Of a stretch of DNA of 64,000 nucleotides, positions 51,872 through 60,764 are shown in pieces (position 1 is the stretch's first letter; every line of letters begins with the position of its first letter). Made by a program: the position numbers and the translations under genes. The stretch covers positions 169,916-233,915 of the forward strand of contig CADBZW010000005.1 in NCBI GenBank assembly GCA_902799345.1, read 5' to 3'. The DNA is from an uncultured Bacteroidia bacterium. Its GTDB lineage: Bacteria; Bacteroidota; Bacteroidia; Bacteroidales; F082. Under the pieces are notes generated by a model. The model was not told where the DNA came from, made no database searches, and was given only the letters and a program-made list of their open reading frames with translations.

Positions 51872-53311
51872 GTGGAGAAGAGAGCAAAGATAGCCTGGCT
51901 TTACCTGATTGCGGCGTTGTTCGTCGCCGTTGGGTTGTTTCTGGTGGTGAAGAAGAACACCTACCTGTTCTTTGCGCTACCCGTGGTGCTGGGCGTGCTG
52001 CTGCTCTACATCTTCTCTTTGGACAAAGTGTTGTTGTTCACGGCCTTCACGGTGCCACTGTCGGTCAACCTGAAAGCCCTCGACGCGGGCCTGGCCATCT
52101 CACTGCCCGCCGAGCCGTTGCTCATGGGCATATTGGTGCTTTTCCTCGCCAAGATGCTGTATGACGGCAAATACGACAGGCGCATCTCGCACCATCCCAT
52201 CGCCATCGTCATCTATGCCATGTTCGCCTGGATGCTCGTCACCACCATCACGAGCGAGATGCCCGTGGTGTCGATCAAGTTCATGGTGTCGAGGCTGTGG
52301 TTTGTGGTGCCCGCTTTCTTCCTCTGCGCCTTGCTCTTCAAGAAACCCAAAAACATCCATCTCTTCATCTGGCTTTACATCGCCAGCCTTTGCATTGTTT
52401 GTGTCTACACCATCATCCACCATGCGCAGTTCGGCTTCGACGGCGACTCGGCCCACTGGGTAATGACGCCTTTCTATAACGACCACACGGCCTACGGCGC
52501 CGCCTTGGCCATCCATCTCATCCTCGCCCTGACCTACGTCTTCCTGCCCGGCATCACGAGAGGCCGTCGGCTTCTCGTCATCGGCGCGGTGGCCTTGCTG
52601 AGCGTGGCGTTGCTGTTATCCAACTGCCGTGCCGCCTGGCTGAGTGTGGTGGCTTCGCTGGCCGTGCTGGCTTGCGTGCTGCTCAAAATCAAGTTCCGCT
52701 GGGTGGCGGCGGCCGTCGTGATTCTCGTGGGCTTGTTCCTCGCCTTCCAGAACCAGATCATCGACGCGTTGGAGAAGAACAACCAAGACGCCTCGGGCGA
52801 CCTGGTGGAGAACATCCAGAGCATCACCAACATCTCCACCGACGCGTCCAACCTCGAGCGTATCAACCGTTGGCAGTCGGCCTTCCGCTTGTTCAACGAG
52901 CGTCCCGTCTTCGGCTGGGGCCCCGGCACCTACCAGTTCGTGTATGCGCCTTTCCAGATGTCGAAGGAGAAGACCATCATCAGCACCAACGCCGGCGATG
53001 GTGGTAACGCCCACTCCGAGTACTTCGGTCCTTTGGCCGAGCAGGGCTTGGTAGGCTCGTTGCTCGTGCTGACCTTGGTCGTCGTCACGGTGACCTGTGG
53101 CCTGAAGACCTACAGCCGTTGCAAGAACAAGAAAGCCAAGATGCTGGTGCTTGGTGCCACCCTTGCCTTCTTCGGTTATTTCATCCATGGCTTCCTCAAC
53201 AACTTCCTCGACACCGACAAGCTAGCCGTCCCCGTGTGGAGCCTCGCCGCCCTGATTGCCGCCATCGACGTTTACTATGCGGACAAGGAGGAGTTTGAGG
53301 AAGTGGAATAA
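51872..53311 (+). CDS. O-antigen ligase/polymerase-like membrane protein
   Basis: The protein has 479 residues and about 12 helices, with the large loop typical of the Wzy_C/WaaL group and the block FGWGPGTYQFVYAPFQ and HSEYFGPLAEQGLVG near residue 360-395. It either joins sugar repeats or attaches the polymer to its lipid anchor. The start is a GTG at 51872, four bases after the preceding stop. Confidence 0.82.
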   Translation: MEKRAKIAWLYLIAALFVAVGLFLVVKKNTYLFFALPVVLGVLLLYIFSLDKVLLFTAFTVPLSVNLKALDAGLAISLPAEPLLMGILVLFLAKMLYDGKYDRRISHHPIAIVIYAMFAWMLVTTITSEMPVVSIKFMVSRLWFVVPAFFLCALLFKKPKNIHLFIWLYIASLCIVCVYTIIHHAQFGFDGDSAHWVMTPFYNDHTAYGAALAIHLILALTYVFLPGITRGRRLLVIGAVALLSVALLLSNCRAAWLSVVASLAVLACVLLKIKFRWVAAAVVILVGLFLAFQNQIIDALEKNNQDASGDLVENIQSITNISTDASNLERINRWQSAFRLFNERPVFGWGPGTYQFVYAPFQMSKEKTIISTNAGDGGNAHSEYFGPLAEQGLVGSLLVLTLVVVTVTCGLKTYSRCKNKKAKMLVLGATLAFFGYFIHGFLNNFLDTDKLAVPVWSLAALIAAIDVYYADKEEFEEVE

Positions 53312-53396
53312 TCATCAAAAGCCTTTGCATTTCCAGAAAAAACCATAACTTTGCCCCGAATAACAGCATGTTATGGTAAAGCGTGAAACATATTTC

Positions 53397-53446
53397 GGGG
53401 ATGGCAAATCCCCATACTCGGCACCAGCGGATTGCAAATCCGCTGG
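53397..53446. repeat. Pair of palindromic repeats (GGGGAT-ATCCCC and CCAGCGGAT-ATCCGCTGG)
   Basis: Two adjacent hairpins, GGGGATGGCAAATCCCC and CCAGCGGATTGCAAATCCGC plus TGG. The same pair recurs at 54125-54170 and partly at 56232-56247. They are REP-type units distinct from the GTAGAGACG family. Confidence 0.7.
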
Positions 53447-53499
53447 AACGGGGGAACACAAGCAATACTTAGAGAAAATGCTTTTTTAAACTTAGGACC

Positions 53500-53967
53500 A
53501 TGAAAAGAATATATTTCATTATCGTGTTATTGCACGCCATTGTCTTACAATCTATAGGTCAATCTGATAATACTCTTAATACTCTTATAGTAAGAAGCGT
53601 TATTGACTATACGAAAGATTATAATGAATTTGCTAAAAGAGTCCATTACGATACAATTCAATTCATTTGTATCGACGGATTACCGAAGGATATTGTTTTT
53701 GATAGTATTCCTTTGGGTGTTTTTTCATACCAATGGATAGAAGGGAATCCAACACATGTTAAGAAAAAACTTAGGCATTTTACAACAGCTATTAGAGTGA
53801 GTACTAAGCTCTCCGGCAATAAGATAGATATTTATATTTCGACGTACGAAGTAAGACGACCTCGAAAAAGAAGAAAACAAATGATGGTTTGGGCTGATGG
53901 TGGCAAGCTTTATCAATATGAATATTCCTGCGAGACCAACGAATGGCAGTTGATAAAAAAGGAATAG
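53500..53967 (+). CDS. Unknown secreted protein
   Basis: The protein has 155 residues with a signal peptide (MKRIYFIIVLLHAIVLQSIGQ) and a beta-rich, basic C-terminal part with RRPRKRRKQMM. It is AT-rich compared with the flanks and lies between repeat clusters. I do not recognise a family. Confidence 0.55.
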   Translation: MKRIYFIIVLLHAIVLQSIGQSDNTLNTLIVRSVIDYTKDYNEFAKRVHYDTIQFICIDGLPKDIVFDSIPLGVFSYQWIEGNPTHVKKKLRHFTTAIRVSTKLSGNKIDIYISTYEVRRPRKRRKQMMVWADGGKLYQYEYSCETNEWQLIKKE

Positions 53968-54077
53968 CCCCACCCCTCTCCGCCACCAGCCATACCCTTT
54001 CCTCTCCTGAGATATAGGTTACCCAAGAGGGAAAGGGCATTTTCGAGCGGAGGCTTGCATTTCAGCAAACTATCCAT

Positions 54078-54184
54078 TATCTTTGCCAGCAAAAGGAGGT
54101 GACATGAAAGCTAACGGAACACGATGGGGATGGCAAATCCCCAGGTTTGGCACCAGCGGATTGCAAATCCGCTGGAACGGGTAG
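54078..54184 (+). other. Promoter-RBS-microORF cassette, copy 1
   Basis: TATCTTTG (54078-54085), AGGAGG (54094-54099) and an ATG at 54104 give a 26-codon frame ending in a TAG at 54182-54184, starting MKANGTRWGWQIP. Much of the frame is palindromic REP sequence. The same cassette, with the same first 13 codons, recurs at 56183-56274. It could encode a microprotein or be a mobile repeat that happens to carry expression signals. Confidence 0.45.
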
Positions 54185-54204
54185 AAACGTAAATTGTATT
54201 ACAC

Positions 54205-54594
54205 ATGTTCAAGATTTCAGATTATCTATATTATAGACTTCTCATCCAATACAGCAAGCAGAAATGGAACAACAATCCTTGTTTTTCTGCATCCATTTTC
54301 CTTTGTGCAATTCAATCTTTAGTTGTATACTGCATTTTCATGTTTATCAGACCTTTAATTATCCCCAAAGAGATGGTCTTGAACGGCAAAATTGTCATTA
54401 TTTGTATAGCCGCAGTTATGATTTCGTTTTACCTGTTCAACTACCATCGCTACAAAAACCGAGACAAGGAGATAAAGGCGAAATACAAGAATTGCAAAGC
54501 CAACAAATGGTTCAAACTTTGGATGCTTTTTCCGCTTATTTTCTTGTTGTACCTTTTACCATTTATCGTAATGGGGCATACAGAGTATGTTTAA
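54205..54594 (+). CDS. Unknown small membrane protein
   Basis: The protein has 129 residues with three hydrophobic segments (LCAIQSLVVYCIFMFIRPL; IVIICIAAVMISFYLF; KLWMLFPLIFLLYLLPFIVM). No family is recognised. It lies 20 bases after the microORF cassette; low GC content suggests recent acquisition. Confidence 0.55.
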   Translation: MFKISDYLYYRLLIQYSKQKWNNNPCFSASIFLCAIQSLVVYCIFMFIRPLIIPKEMVLNGKIVIICIAAVMISFYLFNYHRYKNRDKEIKAKYKNCKANKWFKLWMLFPLIFLLYLLPFIVMGHTEYV

Positions 54595-54607
54595 CAACCG
54601 GTGTTTT

Positions 54608-54658
54608 TGTGCGAAGGCTTGCATATCAGAAAACTATGCATTATCTTTGCCAGCAAAA
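54608..54658 (+). repeat. Partial copy of the cassette promoter region
   Basis: GCGAAGGCTTGCATATCAGA and onward through TATCTTTG (54642-54649) matches the start of the cassettes at 54045 and 56152, but the ORF part is absent. It points into the stop of the opposite-strand gene. Confidence 0.55.
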
Positions 54659-54670
54659 CATCATACAGAA

Positions 54671-56044
54671 TTATTCCTTTATTAAAATAACCCAATGGCC
54701 CGCACTTGTATTGCCCTCACGAAGCAAAACTCCTTTCTTTTGCATGGCTGAGAGGTCACGTTTAACAGTCTTTACAACTACTGACAAAACTAGGGACATT
54801 TCACTTGCCGATACCTGAGGATTCTTTCTAATCAATTCGCATATTTTTTGCTGTCTTTCAGTTAGTTGAACTGGGGACAAACTGGGGACATCACTGGGGA
54901 CAATTTTCCTTCCACTTATGACATCATACCCCCGTTGGAATGTCACCAATGTACCGCCACAATGTGATTCCACCTTCGGCATCGGCAACCCGACTTTCTC
55001 AAAGCCGTCATGGATTTTTTTGTATCCACGTCCCCAGGTATCGATAAAGCCGGCCTTGAACATGGTGTCGGCAATATTTCGGTTGCGGGGCTTAGAAGAG
55101 TGTTTGCCATAAAGTATTGTCTCGTCATAACCCTCTGGTAATTCGCCCTCGTTCCAAATTTCGACATGGTCGTTATAGACATGCATCTGAATGTCGGGGC
55201 CCGTGTAATCTTTATGCGCAATAGAGTTGTATAGTATCTCTCTAAGTGCCTCTACTGGCACCTCCAGTTCCTCTTTACGCTGCATACCATCAAAGCGCAC
55301 AGGAGAAGTCAGATACTTGGCTTTCAGCACATCCATCACACGGTCGGCCATCTGTATGATATTGCCCTCAATCACATCCTGAATGAGCAGGTCAGCCTCG
55401 TCAACACCGAACCGACCAATCTTGAATCTTACGCTGGTGAAGAATTTCAATGGGTCTTTCCCGAAAAGCAGCAGCGCTGCATTCTTCAAACGCCCGTTCT
55501 CATCCATTAGGTGCAGACTAGTCAACACATCTTTAACGGAGGCATTGCGTTCATCTTCAGGTATACGATTGGCATCTATACCCTTTCGCAGGAAATAATT
55601 GATGGCCTCACGGTCAATATCGTCCAGTGTCGCATTTTCATTGGAAATGTCATCCCACGACTTGCCCATCTTCTTCATGATGAACTGCTGAAGAGAAGTT
55701 CCATTCAGTTCCTGCATGGTTGCACCAGAACGATAATAGTATTTGCCCTTGAAACTGATTGGCACATTACTTGGATTGATAATCAATTCAATATATTCCA
55801 CCCCGTCTTGTTCATTAAGATTCACATCTACTACCAGTCCCAAGTAATTGACAATCTTGTTGGGAATGTCCTCCAAAAGCTTTTTTGAATTTTCAAGTCC
55901 CACCACTTCGTGATTATCGTCCACGCCAAAGTACATTACGGCTCCCTGGGCATTCGCAAAGCCACATATCCACTTTAAAAATTCATCCTTCCAAACACAT
56001 TTGAACTCAACGTTTTGGCATTCCTTTGGCTTTATCTTGCTCAT
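54671..56044 (-). CDS. AlbA_2/Schlafen-domain ATP-binding protein with winged helix
   Basis: The protein has 457 residues. The N-terminal AlbA_2 domain (ECQNVEFKCVWKDEFLKWICGFANAQGAVMYFGVDDN) is followed by an ATPase-like module (LREILYNSIAHKDYTG; GELPEGYDETILYGKHSSKPRNR) and a C-terminal winged helix (LTERQQKICELIRKNPQVSASEMS). Such proteins are DNA- or RNA-associated regulators; many lie in accessory regions. It is flanked by repeat cassettes. Confidence 0.82.
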   Translation of the reverse strand: MSKIKPKECQNVEFKCVWKDEFLKWICGFANAQGAVMYFGVDDNHEVVGLENSKKLLEDIPNKIVNYLGLVVDVNLNEQDGVEYIELIINPSNVPISFKGKYYYRSGATMQELNGTSLQQFIMKKMGKSWDDISNENATLDDIDREAINYFLRKGIDANRIPEDERNASVKDVLTSLHLMDENGRLKNAALLLFGKDPLKFFTSVRFKIGRFGVDEADLLIQDVIEGNIIQMADRVMDVLKAKYLTSPVRFDGMQRKEELEVPVEALREILYNSIAHKDYTGPDIQMHVYNDHVEIWNEGELPEGYDETILYGKHSSKPRNRNIADTMFKAGFIDTWGRGYKKIHDGFEKVGLPMPKVESHCGGTLVTFQRGYDVISGRKIVPSDVPSLSPVQLTERQQKICELIRKNPQVSASEMSLVLSVVVKTVKRDLSAMQKKGVLLREGNTSAGHWVILIKE

Positions 56045-56182
56045 TTCAATTCAATTTGAAATCGTGCAAAGTTACAAAAATTTCCTCTTCTAAGGATTCA
56101 GCTCTTATAAAAGGCAGAGGAGCGTTTGAGAACCATTAAAGGTATTTTCCCGCGAAGGCTTGCATATCAGAAAACTATGCAT

Positions 56183-56274
56183 TATCTTTGCCAGCAAAAG
56201 GAGGTGACATGAAAGCTAACGGAACACGATGGGGATGGCAAATCCCCATTCGCGGCCAGCGGAAAAACTATTAA
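56183..56274 (+). other. Promoter-RBS-microORF cassette, copy 2
   Basis: TATCTTTG (56183-56190), GGAGG and an ATG at 56209 give a 21-codon frame identical to copy 1 for 13 codons (MKANGTRWGWQIP) and then diverging to IRGQRKNY before a TAA at 56272-56274. The identical upstream 60 bases and diverging 3' ends fit repeated insertion of one element into different sites. Confidence 0.45.
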
Positions 56275-56335
56275 AGGCCACCCAGCGCCGTTTAACGTAA
56301 GTTCGATATAAAATGTTACTCGAATGTTTTTATAT

Positions 56336-56384
56336 TGTTATTCGATTGTTCTTCGTTTTTAAATCGAATAACAATCGAATAACA
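56336..56384. repeat. 15-bp inverted repeat (TGTTATTCGATTGTT)
   Basis: TGTTATTCGATTGTT (56336-56350) and its exact complement (56370-56384) flank 19 bases; further CGAATAA motifs occur on either side. It could be an operator or a hairpin of a decayed element. Confidence 0.5.
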
Positions 56385-56462
56385 GACGAATAAGAATTGT
56401 GTAAAAAACTTGACGAACCCGAGGCGACTACGTGGCTGCCACGTGGCTAATACGGTGCAGCA

Positions 56463-56555
56463 ATGGGAAATGGTTTAAGACAAGCTGTGTTGCTTCCGCA
56501 AAGCGACGACAACGGCAAACTATTGGAAAACGCGGTTTTATTGGGAAGTGGATGA
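56463..56555 (+). pseudogene. Remnant of a DUF4143-type AAA ATPase gene
   Basis: A 30-codon frame reads LPQSDDNGKLLENAVLL, close to the DDNGRLLENAVFL block of Bacteroidetes AAA proteins with DUF4143. No flanking homology survives, so it appears to be a decay product of an accessory gene once present here. Confidence 0.4.
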
Positions 56556-56602
56556 TGGAATAAAATCCGGGTTTTGCAGATCCGCTGGAACGTGAGCAAA
56601 AA

Positions 56603-56632
56603 AAAATGTCGCCAAGTCGTTGGCGACATTTT
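56603..56632. terminator. Terminator of the FKBP operon
   Basis: AAAATGTCGCCAA/TTGGCGACATTTT around a GTCG loop is a perfect 13-bp stem flanked by an A-run on the left, which is a T-run for the minus strand. It ends the FKBP transcript and can also act on plus-strand reads. Confidence 0.85.
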
Positions 56633-56674
56633 ATCATTTGCGATAGATTTACGGACGATTGGTTTCCAAGTCCT

Positions 56675-57985
56675 TTACTTGATTTCCACCAGCTCCAGCT
56701 CAATCACAAGCGGCGAATAGGCCGGCATCTTCTCGTTGATGGCGATGTCGCCAAAGCCCTGCGATGAAGGCGAAACCACGGTGGCCTTGGCACCCGGTGC
56801 CATGGTCATCAAGGCCTCCTCGATGGCAGGGATCATCTCGCCCTTGCCAATGGTGAATTGCATCGGCTCGCCGTACTCGTAGCTCGAGTCCACCATGTCG
56901 CCGTCGAGGTTGCTCAGGATGTAGTGCACCGACACCTCGTCACCCCACTGCGCCACGTTGCCCTCACCCTCTTCCTGACGGATGATGTAGATACCCGACT
57001 CCGTGGGCGTTTCGGTGATGCCGTTGGCTTTGACGTAGTTGGCGATGCGCACGGCCTCAGCGGCCATCATGCGCTCGGCTTCCGCCTCCTTGGCGGCTTC
57101 CGCTTCGGCCTGACGCTTGTCGTAGGCCGCTTTGTCCATCACGCTGTTCATCTTCATCAAGACGATCAGCGGCGTATAAGGCGGGATATACTGTTCGTAG
57201 CCCGTGCTGTCGAAGGCCAGCTCGGAAGGAATGACGAGACGCATCGTGCCGCCTTCGGGCACCATGCCGAGGGCCTCGTTGAAGCCCTTGCTGATGAACT
57301 CCTCGCCGTACTGCATCACGACAGGCTCCACGCCAAACGAGTTCATGATGGTGTCGCCCTTGGGGCTGCACATGGTGAAGTCGAAGTCGACATAGTCGCC
57401 CATGCGTGCCACCTTGCCGCTGCCGGTCTTCTCCATGAGGATAAGGCCCGACTCGGTCACGGTATGCTTCGTATCCAGAACCAACGGCGCCAAGAAGTCG
57501 ATTTCCTCTTGTTTCAGGCTTTCCATCAGCACTTTACGTTCGGCTTCCAGCTCCTCGAAAGGCTTGATGCTGAGCAGCTTCAGGTCGTAATAGATAGGCT
57601 TGCCGACATATTCCGCAGGCACCTCTTCCATGCCGAGCATGCTGGTCAGCACCGAGTCGACCGACACCACGAGACGCGCCGAGTCGCCCACATGCATCAT
57701 CAGCAGGGCGTCGGGCACGTCGCCGACGAAATCGCCTTTCTTCAAGACGAGTTGCATAGGCTCATCGCCAGCCGTGGTAAACAGCAGCGAGTCGTTGAAG
57801 ACCTGCGCCATCTCGAAGGTCACCTCGTCGTTGAGGCGAGGCTGCTGACCATCGTTATGGGTGTAAAACTTCATATAGGCCCCGCTTTCCGTCTTCTTGA
57901 ACCCCGCATAGATGGAGTCGTCGCCGCACGAGGCAAGCGCCAAGAACACGGAAAGTACGGAAGCCCATCCGATAAGACGTTTCAT
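56675..57985 (-). CDS. FKBP-type peptidyl-prolyl isomerase-like lipoprotein (three units)
   Basis: The protein has 436 residues. A lipobox (LALASC) leads three FKBP-like units at about 25-145, 170-275 and 315-436, each ending PPYTPLIVLMKMN or AYSPLVIELELVE style. FKBP domains isomerise proline bonds and act as chaperones in the periplasm. Active-site residues are poorly kept in several units (DSSYEYGEP is nearest to canonical in the last), so at least the first may be structural only. It is last in a five-gene operon. Confidence 0.8.
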   Translation of the reverse strand: MKRLIGWASVLSVFLALASCGDDSIYAGFKKTESGAYMKFYTHNDGQQPRLNDEVTFEMAQVFNDSLLFTTAGDEPMQLVLKKGDFVGDVPDALLMMHVGDSARLVVSVDSVLTSMLGMEEVPAEYVGKPIYYDLKLLSIKPFEELEAERKVLMESLKQEEIDFLAPLVLDTKHTVTESGLILMEKTGSGKVARMGDYVDFDFTMCSPKGDTIMNSFGVEPVVMQYGEEFISKGFNEALGMVPEGGTMRLVIPSELAFDSTGYEQYIPPYTPLIVLMKMNSVMDKAAYDKRQAEAEAAKEAEAERMMAAEAVRIANYVKANGITETPTESGIYIIRQEEGEGNVAQWGDEVSVHYILSNLDGDMVDSSYEYGEPMQFTIGKGEMIPAIEEALMTMAPGAKATVVSPSSQGFGDIAINEKMPAYSPLVIELELVEIK

Positions 57986-57986
57986 C

Positions 57987-58904
57987 TTATTCAAAAGTTT
58001 CGAAATCAATCAGTTCGACTTCAAAAATCAGGTTGGAGAACGGAGGGATGTCACCCATGTCTCTCTCGCCATAGGCAAGATAATAAGGGATGTAAAGCAG
58101 GCCCTTCTCGCCCTTCGACATCAGTTGCACGCCTTCGTCCCAGCCAGGGATGACCTGCCCGACGCCAAGGACGAACTGGAAAGGCTGGTTTCTCTCCACT
58201 GAAGAGTCGAAGACGGTGCCGTTGAGCAGCTTGCCGGTGTAGTGCATCGTGACGGGTTTGCCCACCTCGGGTTTCTCGCCGTTGCCGGGTTCGGTCACCA
58301 CATAATAGAGGCCGGATTCGGTAGGCACGGCTTCAATCTTGTTATTAGCCAGATATTCGGCCAGTTCCTTAGCGGCCTTGGCGGTCTCTTCGGGATGGTC
58401 GTTTTGCAGCTGGGTGATACGCACGGCATTCCTGTTCTTCACGTCGTTGGCGAAGTTCTGGGCATACACCTTCTCAGGCATGAAGTCAACCACCTTAATC
58501 TCGAAACGCATGACGTCGGTGGAGTTGAATTCAGCAGGCAAGGTGGGCTGCATGAACATATACTTGAACGTGGAGTCGGTGTTCACGATGAACGAGGCGG
58601 AGTCACCCTTGTGCATCATGGCCAAGCCTTCGTTGAGGTCGCCAGGGAAAGCAGGTTCCTGCAACTTCATCATGTTCTGTGTGTTGGGAATCAGCGGCGT
58701 GGTGTCGTTGATCATGCAGCAAATCTTCAATTCGATCAGGTCGCCAACCTGCGGCAACTCGCCTTCATTTTGGCTGAAGAATTGATAATACAAACCGTTT
58801 TGGTTCTTCTCGTAACCCGGATAAGGGTTCTTCTCGGCACAAGCACTCATAGTGCCCACCATCATCATGGCCATAGCGGCCAACATAACGATACTCTTTT
58901 TCAT
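57987..58904 (-). CDS. FKBP-type peptidyl-prolyl isomerase lipoprotein (two units)
   Basis: The protein has 305 residues with a lipoprotein signal (MMVGTMSAC). An N-terminal degenerate unit is followed by a canonical FKBP domain at about 200-305 with the core TMHYTGKLLNGTVFDSSVER, GQVIPGWDEG and YLAYGERDMGDIPPFSNL, in which the aromatic and aspartate pocket residues are present. It is the most likely active isomerase of the set. One base separates it from the next gene. Confidence 0.88.
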   Translation of the reverse strand: MKKSIVMLAAMAMMMVGTMSACAEKNPYPGYEKNQNGLYYQFFSQNEGELPQVGDLIELKICCMINDTTPLIPNTQNMMKLQEPAFPGDLNEGLAMMHKGDSASFIVNTDSTFKYMFMQPTLPAEFNSTDVMRFEIKVVDFMPEKVYAQNFANDVKNRNAVRITQLQNDHPEETAKAAKELAEYLANNKIEAVPTESGLYYVVTEPGNGEKPEVGKPVTMHYTGKLLNGTVFDSSVERNQPFQFVLGVGQVIPGWDEGVQLMSKGEKGLLYIPYYLAYGERDMGDIPPFSNLIFEVELIDFETFE

Positions 58905-58931
58905 TTTAATTTAGTGATTTGATATTGTAAA

Positions 58932-60233
58932 TTATTCTATTCCAATCAATTCAACGTCAAAGACGAGGTTGGAGCAGCCCGGGATGTTATTGAAGGGTTG
59001 CTCGCCATACGCCAACGTATAAGGCAACACAAAACGGGCCTTTTCGCCCACATGCATCAAGCCTATCCCCTCTTCCAAGCCTTTCAGGAGGGTACCACTG
59101 CCAAACAACACCTTGAAATCTCCCTCCAGATCGTCGGAACTGCCCAAGAGCGTGCCGTCAAGGTAGGTGGCCAAAAACTTGATGTGGACATGCTTGCCTT
59201 CTTCGGGCGCGGCGCCATCGGTCACCAACGACTTGGTATAATACAATCCTGAAGGCGTGTGGTCGACGATGCCATTGGTTGCAACATAATCGTCAAAGGC
59301 CTTTTTCGACTCCTCCTTCAAGGCTGCCAAGGCTTTTTCTGCTTCGGCTTGAAGCTCTTCTTTTGGAGTGATTTTCAACAACTTGATTTCATAAATCAGG
59401 TTGGAATAAGCAGGAATCGAGCCTACAGCATGTTCTCCATAAGCCAACTCGAAGGGGATGATGGCTTTCACACGCTCGCCGAGATGCATCTTCGGCACAA
59501 TCTCTTCCCATGCTTGAATGGCATAACCCTCGCCCAATACGAAGGAAAACTTGTCGGGACGGTCGTAAGTAGAGCCTACGAACTGGCCGTTGAGCAATGA
59601 GGCGGAAAAGTCAAGCTCGACCTTATCCCCTTTCTTGGGGCAAGGGCCTTTGCCTGGTTCCATCGGGATGACATAAACCCCACAGGATTCAGGCGCTACG
59701 CCAACGAGGTTCGTTTCAACGTAGTCATTGAACTCTTGCTTAGCATGTTCACACATAGCTTTGTTCAACCTGTCGATTTCCGCTTGAAACTCTTCCATAG
59801 TCTTGATTTCAAGTAGCTTCACTTCATAACGGAAATAATCGTCAGGTTTCAGCCCGACCTCCTCGGGGTTTTTATCGTAATACTTGATGGCCACCGAGTC
59901 GGCCTTGATATAGAACGACGCCGAGTCACCGAGGTTCATCATGGTGTAGGCTTCGTTCAAGTCGGCAGGAAACACCGACTCCTTCAGCTGTGCATACACC
60001 TCACTTTCAGTCTTTTGGAAATCAAAATAGACTGAATCGTGAAGATAGCACGTCATGGCAACTTTCATGACATCGGTCTGATTGGGTTTTGGAGCCTTCG
60101 TGTTGTGGTTGTAAAACTTGTAATACAAACCGCTTTCCGTTTTCTTGTACCCTGGAAACTGTTGGGTGCAAGCCGTGAACAACATCACTGCCAACAGGCA
60201 GATTGATGAGATGGTAAAACAATTTCTCTTCAT
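58932..60233 (-). CDS. FKBP-type isomerase-like lipoprotein (three units)
   Basis: The protein has 433 residues with a lipobox (MLFTAC) and three FKBP-like units. The middle unit has FVGST where FDSS is usual and WEEI in the GWDE position, and the last is GTLLGSSDD; pocket residues are partly lost. They may have become peptide-binding modules without isomerase activity. It lies 27 bases after the previous gene. Confidence 0.8.
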   Translation of the reverse strand: MKRNCFTISSICLLAVMLFTACTQQFPGYKKTESGLYYKFYNHNTKAPKPNQTDVMKVAMTCYLHDSVYFDFQKTESEVYAQLKESVFPADLNEAYTMMNLGDSASFYIKADSVAIKYYDKNPEEVGLKPDDYFRYEVKLLEIKTMEEFQAEIDRLNKAMCEHAKQEFNDYVETNLVGVAPESCGVYVIPMEPGKGPCPKKGDKVELDFSASLLNGQFVGSTYDRPDKFSFVLGEGYAIQAWEEIVPKMHLGERVKAIIPFELAYGEHAVGSIPAYSNLIYEIKLLKITPKEELQAEAEKALAALKEESKKAFDDYVATNGIVDHTPSGLYYTKSLVTDGAAPEEGKHVHIKFLATYLDGTLLGSSDDLEGDFKVLFGSGTLLKGLEEGIGLMHVGEKARFVLPYTLAYGEQPFNNIPGCSNLVFDVELIGIE

Positions 60234-60236
60234 AAA

Positions 60237-60764
60237 TTATTGATTATCTAAGATTTTAATCGTATAAACCAAGGTTGCGTATTCCGGAATTCTATTGTCG
60301 TCGCCATGCAGGCCATAGCCCAAATGGAAGGGAATGATGAGTTTTGCCACATCGCCACGATGCAGGTAGGTCATGGCTTCGTCAAGGCCGGATTCAACCC
60401 TCCCCTCACCTACTATAAACGACTTAACCCCATCATTTTCAGAAGAGTAAATCAAGTCTCCAGCGATGGAATGGAGTTCATATTCCAAAGTCACCACCTC
60501 TCCTTTCTCGATTTTCTGTTCCGATCCTTGCTTCAGAATCTGATAGCGAAGTCCCGTACCCGTCGTTGTCATGTTCAAGCCATGGCGTTTCACATAATTC
60601 TCGATATCTTCCGCCTCCTCGTTCAGGAGATAGCGGTTGGCTTTCTCCATGCTGCTTTTCATCTCGCCTTTGGTAACAGGTTGCGATGGTTTTGGATTCT
60701 TCTCATCGCAGGAGAAAGAAACCAATAACAGCATCAATATCAAATATTTACACAAGGTCTTCAT
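60237..60764 (-). CDS. FKBP-type isomerase-like lipoprotein (single unit)
   Basis: The protein has 175 residues with a lipobox (LVSFSC), a helical N-terminal part and one FKBP-like domain (GEVVTLEYELHSIAGDLIYSS, LGYGLHGDDNRIPEYATLVYTIKI). Its start overlaps the stop of the NrnA-like gene by four bases. I set the start at 60764; the longer reading lacks a signal peptide. It resembles the GldI/FKBP lipoproteins of Bacteroidetes. Confidence 0.82.
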   Translation of the reverse strand: MKTLCKYLILMLLLVSFSCDEKNPKPSQPVTKGEMKSSMEKANRYLLNEEAEDIENYVKRHGLNMTTTGTGLRYQILKQGSEQKIEKGEVVTLEYELHSIAGDLIYSSENDGVKSFIVGEGRVESGLDEAMTYLHRGDVAKLIIPFHLGYGLHGDDNRIPEYATLVYTIKILDNQ

